Counted from the first letter of the stretch, positions 11,844 to 22,938 are shown. The stretch: DNA of 64,000 nt from Azolla caroliniana (GCA_043228905.1 JBHGNT010000005.1:2914001-2978000), one strand, 5' to 3'. Translations and numbers: made by a program. The notes: generated by a model not told the origin, from the letters alone.

Positions 11844-12910
11844 CAATATACCAAATAGTTGCTAGAAGAACTTGGTTAGCTACAAGTACACGACTTGCAA
11901 ATGATAGGTTAACCGAATCCCAAAGCAACAAATTTCTCCTTAAATTTACAAGTAGAGGAGCAACTAACATATCTTCATTAACATTTTAAGTCCCACTTGG
12001 CAGTCTAAGTAATGAGTTACTTAGTGGTTCCATCAGGAACCCACTTGAATTCCTAAGGAAGCATCCAAGTAGGCAATAAATTTTGTGATACCCAAAAACT
12101 AAGAGATTTATGTCGATTTATCTTTGCTCTAGAGGCCAAACAGAATTCCTCCACTACTACTTGCAATTTACTTAAATTATCATCATTACCTTGGACATAA
12201 ATTCCAAGGTATCATTACCTTCCAGTATCATCTGCGAAGTCTAAATCCAATAGTTGTTGCATTGCAGGCAAAGGCAAACCCTTCAAAGAAACTTGAGATG
12301 AATTTAAATACATTGAAAATGTTTCCATTACAGTTAGCAAAAACAAGAATGTGGACAATGGACAGCCTTGACGTACAGAACGCGAAATAATGAATTTTCT
12401 AGTTTGCCCACCAACTACCAAGACTGAATTAAAGGCCTCACGATACAACGAAGCTACAGCCCTAATCCATTGAATAGGAAAACCTAATCTCAGAAAAGAA
12501 GCTTCCATGAAGTCCCAATCAACTCTGTCATATGCCTTTTCAAAATCTAATAAAAGTACCACAAGATCTTATTTATTCTTCGTTGCAATCTCTGTTAATT
12601 CCCAGAACAGAAAGACATTATAAAAATACTATGTTCTTGCATAAATCTTGTCTAAGATTCATGCACAATATCAGGAAGAAAGGTTTGTAATCTCAAAGCC
12701 AATAACTTAACATAAATTTTTTAAATTGTATTCAATGGAGTAATGGAGTGCCAACCCTTAACCTCATCCGTAACTACATCACCTTTCGGAATGAGGCATA
12801 TCAATCCCTCTTTCCACATTTGTGGCATAATACCTGTATTGAATATTTTTTGAAATGCTGCAAGTAAATCATCAACGATCAAATCCCAATATGTAATAAG
12901 TGGCTACAAT

Positions 12911-13816
12911 ATGCCTCATTTCGAAACAAAGAAGTGGCTACAACAAAGAAGGTTGTAGGTGATCCATCATATCTTCCAAACAAGGTGAAAAAGCTAGGCA
13001 GGAGATCTGACATGAATTAGTCTTTTGGGACCCGTGGATGAAATTTTCTTCGATACCTATGATAGATTTGTACCAGTCAATGAACCTTCATTGGATCAAT
13101 GCTATATATCCAGTAGCTATGATGCAACCACCCATTTTGAGACCGTTGTGGAAGATGTTTTGGCAATGTATACAGCTATCACTGGAAAGGTTTTGGATTT
13201 GTCTATGGATTTAAGTGCAACTAGTTCAGCTGATGAGTATTTCTTTTTGCCATCTCTCTTTATGGGAGACATACAGTTCATTACAGAGCCAAATTGCAAT
13301 ATTTTTTTCTCCATATGTTAAGACCAGTCAGATTTTCTGGTGTCTTGCATAGGGTTTGCCAAGGACAATGATCATGATTAGGAATGATTATTATGGTGGA
13401 GAGTCAACATCTCTCAATCTTACATAGTTGTGGTCCAAATTTAGAGGCAGTGACAAGCCTCCTATGTTTAAAGTCGTTGATGGGAGCTATGTTTTTAACA
13501 AAGGGAAGATCCACAAGGTTCCTGCTACAGATGTAGTAGCATTGAATTCTCCCCTCATGGGTCTATTTGAGTTTGACTTGGGAGATACAAGTTATTTAAG
13601 ATATATGGGACTGCAAGTAGCTTGGAATGTGTCTACAGAATAACTTTCAGATTAGTTGACTAGTTTTCTCTACTTTGGAGTACATAGATTGCTTTCCTCA
13701 AACCATCATCTTATAAAGATGAGTTGGGAAAAATATTTTGTATGTTGTTGTTATGACTTTTCTAAAAACTAATGGAAGGATATGTTCTTTTGAGAAAAAA
13801 AAAAATGCTTCATTCC
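12911..13816 (+). pseudogene. Rab GDP dissociation inhibitor (GDI) retropseudogene, rearranged
   Basis: Three intronless pieces of a Rab GDI protein are readable. First come TTKKVVGDPSYLPNKV and LGRRSDM (12933-13015). Then comes the C-terminal block starting LLGPVDEIFFDTYDRF and continuing through SYDATTHFET, MYTAITGKVLDLS and SADE (about 13023-13236). About 130 bp later an N-terminal block follows: [26 protein letters not shown], then [19 protein letters not shown] and SPLMGLFE (13379-13575). In the intact family, which extracts and recycles GDP-bound Rab GTPases, the N-terminal block comes first. A run of 12 A follows at 13793-13804, flanked by ATGCCTCATTTC (12911) and ATGCTTCATTCC (13805), which look like a diverged target duplication. 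It interrupts the RT of the minus-strand LINE. It is non-functional. Confidence 0.85.
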
Positions 13817-14289
13817 ATCTCTATCCGTTATGACAGTGCCGTTAGATATTTTCAATTGTACAATCTGAATTGTATATCTTTTAGGCATAACATGTTGGAA
13901 AAATAAATTTGACATGGTGTCACCTTTTGCACACCATCTTGCTGGAGATGCTTGAAAAAAACATTGAGCACGTTTTTGTTGCAAAGAAGAAATAATCATC
14001 ATAGCATTTTGTAATTCAGAATGAATATATTGAGAATGAGGTTGTTTTTCTTGCAAAATTTGAAGAGAAGTCAAACTTCTCTTAGCATTCAACAAACTTC
14101 TAGTGTAATTACTTTGTTTTAACTTAGCTTGTTGTATAAAGAAGTTGGAAACTTCTACATATCTACATCTTTTTGCAAAGTGTCCATACTACATTCCGAT
14201 AGTGCAAATTGACGGGGATTGGAGCAAAGCATATCAACAATTTTCCCCTTGCCCACTTTATCTGAAAATGTATCGAAAGCCATTTCTTG

Positions 14290-14805
14290 CTAAGTTTCAT
14301 GAGGCAACAAAGTAGTGACAACACTATTACTTTGATTATTCATAGTAGAACTAGGCTTCACATGGCCAACCAAATAGTCTTTTGCCAAATGGCCAATTTT
14401 TTTACAAGAAAAACATTGGTTGGGCAAACCAAAATAAAGCACTTTCTGGAATTTTTGAAACATATTACCTTGCAGCTTTGGAAGATGAATCCAATTAGGT
14501 AAAATTGCAACCTTTTTACAGAGTAACTTGACAAACGGAGCTCCTCCTTTTTCTACAATGTCCCTAAACGTAGATGAGTTAACATGTAGAACTCTTCCGA
14601 TTGTTGCCCCAATTTTGTGAAGAACCTCCCTCCACTCCCTATCTAGGCTTGGAAAAACAACAGTACATGTCGTTGCCTCCGCCTGTAGAACTATTGTATC
14701 AAAACCATGGGTCCATGGGAAAAAACGAACCCATGCACCAGAGATGTCTACCAAGGTAATGGAAAGGAGATTACGAACAGAAGAATGTTGAACTGCAAAC
14801 TCCAA
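14290..14805 (-). pseudogene. LINE ORF1 (DUF4283-like, zinc knuckle) remnant
   Basis: This 171-residue frame belongs to the LINE at 9936-15237. It reads ISGAWVRFFPWTHGFD, REVLHKIGATIGRVLHV and NWIHLPKLQGNMFQ, typical of the DUF4283 RNA-binding ORF1 of plant LINEs. Near the end is a CCHC-type knuckle, CFSCKKIGHLAKDY, where the last cysteine is replaced by tyrosine. Upstream, in a different frame, the segment LEEKLDKIIDIHLMG (about 14816-14860) is part of the same protein, so the frame is broken. Confidence 0.7.
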
Positions 14806-14868
14806 TTGATAGCAACCTCAGCCCATCAGATGTATATCAATAATCTTATCAAGTTTCTCCTCTAATGT

Positions 14869-15032
14869 TGTCTGAAGCATATGACGTAGATCCCCTCTAC
14901 TTGATCAATTTCCCAAGACTTGGGCAATAACCGAGCATTGGTCCAAATGCTGTCTGAAGCAGATGACAGAGATCCCCTCTACTCGATCAGTTTCCCGAGA
15001 CTTGGGCAATAACCGAGCATTGGTCCAAGAGT
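14869..15032. repeat. 82-bp tandem duplication in LINE ORF1
   Basis: The segment starting TGTCTGAAGCA occurs at 14869 and again at 14951. Both copies contain GACTTGGGCAATAACCGAGC and end at GGTCCAA. They differ at about eight positions. The duplication interrupts the ORF1 reading frame on the minus strand. Confidence 0.9.
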
Positions 15033-15369
15033 TTGACTTCATTGAGGACAATGTGCTCATCCTCCGGTTCCAATTGGACATCGATAGTATCGTCGATCGT
15101 AGGGGAAGCAAGAGCAATTCATTGGTGTTGACATTGACGACGACGGTGTAGGGAACGATTTTGTTCTCTCTTTGTCCTACCTTTATCTTCAAAGTACACA
15201 TTTGGTGGAACTTTCCATGCACAAGCAATGGAGGCATACTACAAATTTACTAGTGGTCGGTTGCATTGATGTGTCCAAACTGTCAAACTTCCTTTAATAA
15301 TGGCATCAAGAATAATGCACAAGAAAGGAAGAAATTATATTGATGAATAACCCTCACACGATGCTGCCA

Positions 15370-16440
15370 TGAAGATTTGGGGAATTAGTTGGTGGTCCTA
15401 ATGCAATGAAATAAGATAGATGTGTATTATGTGTTGTGTGTGTGCGATATATAATGTATAAAAGATTAATAGGGACTATTAAGTGGGGTAAGACAACATT
15501 CAACATTTGTGAGTAATTCAACTACTAATTGACTATATATTTAACGTGTAATCAACAACATATACATGAGAGTAACAAGTGGTTTGTAAAATTCCACATT
15601 CTCAATACCTTTTTATTGCTCGTCACAAGGACAATGGGTGCGAGTAAATTGCCCTAAGTTCTCTCACATAGGAAAATGGAGCTTGAGTGTTGATATGTAA
15701 CCTTAAATGTGAGTTCACACATAATATGAACAGTTGAGCTTGTTATCTCAACAACTTGCACCTTGTTATCATCCAACACAATCTAGATGTGTCATAATGA
15801 GCATGGTGGCAAATCGCCTTCCATGAAACCCCAATATTCTTCTCTAAAAGGAATTGTGTTATTTTATATGCCCAACTTGCAAAGTTGGTTCATCAAGCAT
15901 CTCACTTTATAGAGAGCTTCCTACTTGCACATTCATCTTCTAGGTGGCCTTGTCTTTACCTTGATGCGATCTTTACAACACATAAAAACTCTTGGGGCTC
16001 TTCCATGTATGAGTTATGTAGTTGTTTACAATAAACCAAAACCCGAAACACAAACAATCGACCACATTAGCATATAGGGCCAATTCTTCAACGATAACTT
16101 CAAGATCAATAGACAAGGCACAAATATGTGATGTTGATTAATAAAAAGCTATGCTAATGAATAACACAAACACTATGATACCATATAAAGATTCAAAGAC
16201 TAGATCGGAAGTCCTTGTGTAATAGGATAGATAGATGTGCAATGCAATGAAATGGATAGGTGTATTGTGTACATATGTGTTATATGTGCATAGAATATAC
16301 TATAGATTAAGTACTCATATTTAAAAAATGGGACAAGTTTACCATGCAACTAATTTAAATGCTAATCAACTTATAGACAACATTTAATGGAAAAGATGAG
16401 CTTGGGCTTCATTTATATAGAACAATCAAATAATTATGGG
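15370..16440 (-). mobile_element. Short copia-type remnant with two diverged LTRs (TRIM-like)
   Basis: On the minus strand a 5' LTR candidate (about 16440-16184) and a 3' LTR candidate (about 15600-15370) share blocks such as GTTGATTA, ATTTCATTGCATT and AGGAC..CC..CTA. Immediately inside the 5' LTR lies TGGTATCATAG (16183-16173), a copia primer-binding-site motif. The interior (15934 downward) reads NVQVGSSL-SEMLDEPTLQVGHIK with stops, which aligns with the gag start MNTQMGSSLPSEKLD of the copia element at 18018. The element is only about 1.1 kb, so most of the interior is missing. Confidence 0.55.
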
Positions 16441-17436
16441 AGAGTGTGTCAGATACCTAAGGTATCCAATAGTTCATTCAATGCAAAGGCATCTCCCAAT
16501 CATAAAATCAATGTTGGACCTCAACACATAACGAATGTAGTTTAGCTTTCTTAACAATCTAGGCTTCACAATCCTCATTATATAATTCATTATTTCTTGG
16601 TCTTCTATCCAAATTCTTGTATGGTTGACCAAAACCTCATTTACATATTTACTTTTTTAATTCTCATGAATTACCTTAGCTTTCATGTAGGTTGATGATA
16701 GATGGAGATCCTCATGGTCCCATAGATAGATAAGGACATAGGATTTAGATACAAGGCTACACATGGTTGATATGTATGCTCAAGGTGGTCCTCTTGATAA
16801 ACGTTAAGAGATGCTTGATGAGTGGCAATGGAGGTGAACCTCAAATGAGGTTGCATCACAAACTAAGAGCCTACCACACAAATCAACACAAATAATAGAA
16901 TGTTGCAATCATAAGATAAGATACGAAAGGGTGGGAGATAGGATCAAATTCAAATGGACATGTGTCATCATACATGTTAATGTAGTCTCTATATAAACGT
17001 GAGTTGTACATGTTAATTGTAATTTGTAAAAAATGTGAGAAATGATTTCAAAAACATTGTAGAGCCCATGTTGATAAAATATTATACTTTGAGCAGTGAG
17101 CATTCTAAAAAGGCATGTTTTAGGGATCATGTTGGTTGGATGTAACAAGGGGAAAACCCATTTTAAGGTACATATGGTTTGGCTCATGAAGTTGGTTCTC
17201 CATTTGTGTGCTACTTTTGAGAGCTTGGAACATGTATTTTAGCATTTGGCACATAACTTCCATTTACAACGAGAAAAAAACCAGTTTCAACTAGCACCAT
17301 CTCCTTCAGAGTATGTTTTTGTTACCAAATCCTCTAATAGGAACCATTTTTGCATTCTCTCAACTTTGAGCTATCTGCTTCTTAACAAGACCAAGTCCCT
17401 TGTTGGGCAACCATAACGAACAATTGTTTGCACTAG
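16441..17436. other. Intergenic DNA, no gene seen
   Basis: No recognisable domain on either strand. Open frames here, for example 16909-17187 on the minus strand, do not resemble a known protein. Confidence 0.4.
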
Positions 17437-17441
17437 TATTT

Positions 17442-17870
17442 GTTGAAAGATCACGCTCAACTTAGTTTAGTTAGTTAGTCAACCATGTAACTTCGTAGTT
17501 ACCTAAATAGAATCTAGTTAGAAGTGTTGACTATAACGCCTTAAATAAGATCTTGTACTTAAGTGGGATATTCTAGATCCTCCACTCCCAAGTACATTTA
17601 ATATAGGACTTACACCCTTGTACCCATATTCTCCTCACACATGTGCACCCTTGCACATGAGATCTATATATACCTCATTGTGGGTATTTTTGTATTTGAT
17701 GATGATAATGTTAATTTAATATAGAGTTAATCATCCCCCATCTTGTGTTGCTCATAAGTGTATCTTCCTCTCTCTCTTCCTCTCACACACATATCACTTA
17801 ATCTTCCGCTTAACTTAATCACATAATTAGGTACTAATTTAACCCATAGTTAATCACCTAATTCTTAACA
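17442..17870 (+). repeat. Left LTR of the copia element
   Basis: 429 bp, TG...CA ends. It contains a TATA-like CTATATATACC about 190 bp before its end. It carries about 35 bp, ending in TTAATCAC, that the right LTR lacks; the gap lies between two copies of AATCAC. Confidence 0.93.
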
Positions 17871-17884
17871 TGGTATCAGAGTGT
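17871..17884 (+). other. Primer-binding site (initiator-Met tRNA type)
   Basis: TGGTATCAGAG immediately follows the left LTR, the standard plant copia primer-binding site. Confidence 0.9.
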
Positions 17885-18017
17885 GTGGTTTAGCACATCC
17901 ACTAAGCCTATCCGTCTCTTCATAATTGTGTGTTCGAAATGCTACCGTAGTGCTGCTACGTAGCATGTGTATGTGACTGAAGGAAGGAAAGAAAAAACGG
18001 AAGACACTACAATCAAC

Positions 18018-18873
18018 ATGAACACACAAATGGGTAGCTCACTCCCTAGTGAAAAGCTAGACCGGAGCAATTATTCATCTTGGGAGTTCAAGATGAACCA
18101 ATACCTTGTCGGTCAAGGGTATTGGAGCTACATCAACGACGCTCAAGAAAATCGACATGACCCAAAGAATGCCAAGTACTTAACATGGGAGCAAGCGGCG
18201 AGTCAAGTCATGTATTGCTTGGCAACATGTGTCCACAACCACATGCTTACCCACATTTGAGACACCAAGACGCCCAAAGAGGCGTGGGAGAACTTAAAGA
18301 AAATGTTCGCCGCCAACACAATGGCCCCGAAAGTTTCAACTCCAACAAGAGTTGAATAGCATTCGGCAAAAAGACATGTCTGTGTCAGACTACACTACCA
18401 AGATCAAGAGCATTTGCGACTCGCTTGGCTCCATCAAAATAAACGTCGACGAAGACGAGATGGCTCAAGTATGCTTGGGCGGCCTCTCACAACAATTCGA
18501 CTTGTTGAGGACGACAATCTTGGCGAGGGAAAACCCTCCTTCGTTCATCGACCTTCAATCAATGTTAATGGTTGAAGAGAACCACGTCCAAACCAAAACC
18601 AAGACATCGAAAGGACAAATGTTCTTCTCGAATTCGGATGGTGGCCAAGGACGAGGTCGAGGCGGTAGTAGAGGTCGATTCGACCCATCACACGAACGGA
18701 AGTCAAACCTTCGACAAGAAGACGGAAGCCATCAAGGAACCTTCGGAAGAAGGGGGAGCTTCCATGCCGAACAAGGTCAACAAATGAGGCTCGCAACTTG
18801 CAACTATTGTAGAAAAATCGGCCAACGCGAGGAGTGCCGAAAAAGAAGAAGCGAGTCGGCTTTGACAAGTTGA
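18018..18873 (+). pseudogene. Copia gag (capsid) with frame breaks
   Basis: Gag starts at the ATG of MNTQMGSSLPSEKLD, reading on through NYSSWEFKMNQYLVGQGYW. A TGA at 18258 interrupts it and a frame change follows near 18330. The UBN2-type region resumes with LNSIRQKDMSVSDYTTKIKS and QVCLGGLSQQFDLLR. A CCHC knuckle near 18800 reads CNYCRKIGQREEC, in which the histidine is replaced by glutamine and one residue is lost. The product would normally form the particle coat around the element RNA; this copy is broken in at least three places. It ends in a stop at 18871-18873, after which the frame shifts into the protease. Confidence 0.88.
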
Positions 18874-18875
18874 CA

Positions 18876-20601
18876 ACTCACGAATTACACTACCAACTCT
18901 GAATACGACAACTATGGCGGACTATTCCTAATGAGGCATAGAGCAAACTCTATGTCGGCCTCCAACTCCGCAAGCACCTCCAATTCGGAAGATGTGTGGT
19001 TCGTCTATTCCGGCACCTCACATCATATGACGTCACACCAAGAGTGGTTTCGTGACTTACGAACGCCGGACCAACCCAGCTTCATAGAGACGAGAGACGA
19101 CACCACGCATCCCATTCCGCACATTGGCAATGTCCCATTCGGGAAAGAAGGCAAGCAAACTTGCATCAAGAATGTCTTACACATGCTCACAATAACGAAG
19201 AATTTGGTCTCGGTCGGCCAAAACGTGGAGCAAGGCATGCAAGTCCGCTTCAACAACAAAGGTTGTTTCATCGAGAAAGATGGCTGACTCATAGCCAAGG
19301 GACAAAGAGACGATTGAATGTTCATCCTCGATTCGAACGAGGTGAAATCGGCAATGTATGCCAAAGGTCTCAAAACCGAGATGAACATCGAGTTGTGGCA
19401 CAAAAGAATCGGCCACATAAACCTCCAACGGCTTCGAGCAATGCAAACAAAGGGAGTCGTCATCGGACTTCTGACATTTGAGTCGAAACAAGTCAACCAA
19501 GTGTGTGAAGCATGCCAACTTGGCAAACAACATCGACTCCTATTCCCGAAGAAGAGTTATGCAAGTAAAGGCCTCCTCGACATCATACACTCGGATGTAT
19601 GGGGACCGGCGCAAATGACGACGATCGGCGAATGCCAATTTTACGTCACCTTCATCGATGACTACTCGCGCTACGCGTGGATCTTCCCGATGAAGAAGAA
19701 GAGTAAAGTGCTCTCCCACTTCCAAAAGCTCAAGGGCCAAGTGGAGAAAGAAACCGGTTGGCACATTCGATTCCTATGATCGAACGAAGGAAAGGAGTAC
19801 TTCTCCGATGAATTCACCTCCTACCTCCAAAGTGAAGGTATTCGGAGAGAATTCTCGTGCCGACACACACCCCAACAAAATGGAGTAGCCGAAAGGAAGA
19901 ATCGGCAAATACTCAAGGTAGCACGTGCCATGATGCATGAGAAGCACATGCCGAACTTCTATTGGGTTGAAGCGGCATCCACAGCTGTCTATCTCATGAA
20001 CCGGTGCACCATTAATGGAGTGCATGAGTTAACTCCATACGAGCTCCTCGTCGGAAGAAAGCCTATCTTGTCGCACCTCAAGGTGTTCGGAAGCATTACA
20101 AATGTACGCATCTCGAACGAACAACAACAGAAGCCCGACGTGAAGTCAGAGGAATGCATCCTCATAGGATACTCGTCCGAGAAGAAGGCATACAAGTGCT
20201 ACAACCCTTCTACCCGAGCGGTTCGGGTAAGTCGAGATGTAGTCTTCGACGAGTTCGCATTGTGGTATGCACCAGAGACAACTTCGACTCCGACTCCACT
20301 CGACCCGAAATCCGCCGAACAAGAGGTAGAAGTTGGAGATCACTTCGAACACATGTTCGAAGAAAGTCCAATTATGACAAGGCTTAGTGGGCCACAAGAG
20401 CCCCCGCACGACCCAAGCATGTCTCCGCCAAGTACGACCTTGGACAAAGGCAAAGGTAAGATGCCCGAACACGAAGTCGACCACCCCAACGACAGTGATT
20501 CGGATGTGTCGGCTCCCTCACTAGATAGTGAGTTTGGTGTACCCATCATGCGGACACCCGTAGTAAAGAAGGCGCTCACATCGGCAAGCGAAAAACTTTG
20601 A
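18876..20601 (+). pseudogene. Copia protease-integrase region, catalytically damaged
   Basis: The protease active-site motif reads VYSGTSHHM near 18997-19029, with tyrosine in place of the catalytic aspartate. A stop at 19285-19287 precedes the integrase. The integrase HHCC zinc module (LWHKRIGHINL, CEACQLGKQHR) is intact. The first catalytic aspartate (IIHSDVWGP) and the glutamate (NGVAERKNR) are kept. The second aspartate region reads as a stop followed by SNEGKEY, so that aspartate is asparagine. The integrase C-terminal part (LKVFGSITNVRI, GYSSEKKAYKCYNP, VRVSRDVVFDE) follows, then an acidic linker to the stop at 20599. In a working element these proteins process gag-pol and insert the cDNA. 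Confidence 0.9.
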
Positions 20602-20908
20602 CGCTCTTCTAGAGAGAAGAATCTCGTCACTCGGCAGGGCTACAAGAAGTACATGGCCCATCACTATGCCTTTGCGACGAAGGTAGCGGCCGGACAAGAG
20701 CCCAAGAGCTCCACCGAAGCGACTCGTAACCCACGATGGATGGAAGTAGTGGCCATTCATCACCGGCTTCAGGGGGAGAACCCGAGATTGTCACGACGAA
20801 GAAAGCCGAAGGCCGGACGAAAGTCGCACAGAAGCCGACATCGAAAGTCGGACAACGCCGAAAGCAGAACCGGATGTCGGATGCCTCACACTTGAGCTTG
20901 AGGGGGCA
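20602..20908 (+). other. RT stub, deletion junction and polypurine tract
   Basis: Past the stop the frame continues as GYKKYMAHHYAFATKV and EPKSSTEATRNPRWMEV, the normal lead-in to a copia reverse transcriptase. It then changes abruptly to a basic low-complexity segment (KAGRKSHRSRHRKS) and ends at the polypurine tract before the right LTR. The roughly 1.8 kb expected for RT plus RNase H is absent. Confidence 0.8.
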
Positions 20909-21303
20909 TGTTGAGAGATCACGCTCAACTTAGTTTAGTTAATTAGTCAACCATGTAACTTCGTAGTTACCTAAATAGAATCTAGTTAGAAGTGTTGACT
21001 ATAACGCCTTAAATAGGACCTTGTACTTAAGTGAGATATTCTAGATCCTCCACTCCCTAGTACATTTAATATAGGACTTACACCATTTTACATATATTCT
21101 CCTCACACATGTGCACCTTTGCACATGAGATCTATATATACCTCATTATGGGTATTTTTGTATTTGATGATGATAATGCTAATTTAATATAGAGTTAATC
21201 ATCCCCCATCTTGTGTTGCTCATAAGTGTATCTTCCTCTCTCTCTTCCTCTCACACACATATCACTTAATCTTCTGCTTAAATTAATCACCTAATTCTTA
21301 ACA
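20909..21303 (+). repeat. Right LTR of the copia element
   Basis: 395 bp. By eye it differs from the left LTR at roughly 15 positions plus a deletion of about 35 bp, so insertion was not recent. Confidence 0.93.
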
Positions 21304-21308
21304 GTATT

Positions 21309-22570
21309 TTAAACATAAATTTTGTGAATGTCACCCCCATATGCGTATTGAGCTTTATAAACCTTATAATCATTTGTGAATGCAATGTTATCTATATTAT
21401 TGATGATATTCCTTTTCATTGCTACCTTATGTAGCAATCTGATTCCTATCAGTAGCATCCTTGTTTCTTTACATAAACATTCCAAGGCACATACAAACTT
21501 CTATGAACCACATGTGATCTTAGCCAATAGCATGGTATCTTCATAAAATGCAATCAAGTATGGAACTACATATTCTTCCTAACTTAATGTGGAACTACAT
21601 TGTTTGGGGAAGCTTTGACATGTTCTTGGTTAAACAACGCTACAGACTTTTCTTAGCAAGATTCTCTTCCCCATTTCGACGATTCTACATTTGAGTGGCA
21701 TCATGCATGGCATTACATGTTGTCTAACAATGTCCACATGAAACATTTGTAAAACATACGGGTCTCAAAATGGACCTTACAAGTGAGTGGACACCTTTTT
21801 TTCATGGCATATAAGTAGTAGAGCTAATGTGAACGCCAACCTTTGTGAGTTGAAACCAGTAACTTGACTAGCATCTAAAGTACATTTGCTTTTCAAAGGA
21901 AACTTCCAAGCTACATCTAAGAATCAAGTCCTGCAGATTTAATAGCCTTACAAAAGAGAAACAGTAAATGTTGTTTAATTCTTGGTCGCACGTACCATAA
22001 TATAAGGACATGAAAAGGAAAAGTGGATTAAAGCATAAAGGTTTACTTTTTATTGAAGAGTGGATTCAAGGTTTACACTCTTATTGATTTCATTGAAGTT
22101 TGCACTCACTCTAAATCCGATGACAAACTTCAAAGTGGCTGTGATGAAAACGATTCAAGATGCATGAGTTGGAATCCTAGACAAATTTTATGGAATGTTC
22201 TTGGTTCCAGACACTGGCGAAACTTGATGACCCTCAACAAAAATATGTTCGCCACGTTGCTTCTAGTGCCAATGAATAGTAATACGAGTAGTAAAGAAGA
22301 TGTCTTGTTGTTGACCATGGATGTAGCTTTTTGAGTAGTAAAATTGTTAGATAATTTGTAGAGCTTAGATTAAATTGGTCTACCTCATGAAATTCGAAGT
22401 GTTAGGAGTTTTAAAACATTTTTTTGGTGAAAAAAGGAGTTTAAAACAAAGGAAGAGTATAAACATATCTTAAGATGCCTATGTGGTCTAACCTCTATCA
22501 TAACAAAACTATGTAGACCTTACAACTTGTTGAAGAAATGGATATTACCGAAACCCAAATATGTTTGGAA
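21309..22570. other. Intergenic DNA, no gene seen
   Basis: No supportable gene. The sequence probably continues the region interrupted by the copia insertion at 17437. Confidence 0.4.
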
Positions 22571-22586
22571 GGGGGGGGGGGGGGGG
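22571..22586. repeat. Run of 16 G
   Basis: Uninterrupted homopolymer GGGG... on the plus strand, about 880 bp upstream of the peroxidase start codon. Confidence 0.95.
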
Positions 22587-22856
22587 ACAAGTTGACAACC
22601 ACTATGTGAAAGAGTAAATTAGGGTCTACAACTTTGCAAGTGCCTTTTACTCGAGGGCCTCGCGAGGCATTCCTCGAGGTAAGCTAACAACATTTTGGGA
22701 AAAATGAGGTGATTTCCGAGGCAAACTATATGCTCAGCATCCGAACATAGGGATACGTATGTATATAGATGTTTGCACAAAGCTTTGGTGTGGGGTTACT
22801 ACTACTAATCGTTTGAGAACATGAAGCACAATACCAAGGCAAACGATGCTCGTCAT

Positions 22857-22858
<2 letters not shown>

Positions 22859-22938
<80 letters not shown>
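22859..22938. repeat. Compound microsatellite (GA)n(GT)n
   Basis: About 15 GA units are followed directly by about 25 GT units, some 530 bp upstream of the peroxidase start codon. A shorter (GT)n tract recurs at about 23174-23192. Confidence 0.97.

Larger units (their letters stand above)
9936..15237 (-). mobile_element. Degenerate LINE with ORF1 and ORF2 remnants (-)
   Basis: Read on the minus strand from 15237. ORF1 (15237-14290) has a DUF4283-like region and a CCHC knuckle. Then comes the ORF2 connector (14095-13769, with RWCAKGDTMSNLFF), an RT domain (about 12900-12215, with LIPKGD, LLLDFEKAYDRVDWDF, RQGCPLS and FADD), and a post-RT region (11970-10898, with LSFASRVLVANQVLLATIWYIAS). The zinc-binding RVT domain and C-terminus end at 9936 (LHVFWLCPKIKQFW, ALWIIWKARCDLIFNN). 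Only about 200 bp separate ORF1 from the connector, so the endonuclease domain is essentially gone. Several frameshifts and stops occur. The RT is split by a GDI retropseudogene. Confidence 0.85.
17437..21308 (+). mobile_element. Ty1/copia LTR retrotransposon lacking RT and RNase H
   Basis: The element runs from 17442 to 21303 and is flanked by the 5-bp duplication GTATT (17437-17441 and 21304-21308). LTRs begin TGTTGA and end TTAACA. Directly after the left LTR lies the primer-binding motif TGGTATCAGAG, and before the right LTR the polypurine tract GAGGGGGCA. The interior encodes gag, protease and integrase in copia order. Translation then passes from the first RT residues (EPKSSTEATRNPRWMEV) straight into the 3' end, so RT and RNase H are deleted. 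The interior is clearly more GC-rich than the flanks. It could move only with enzymes supplied by a relative. Confidence 0.93.
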
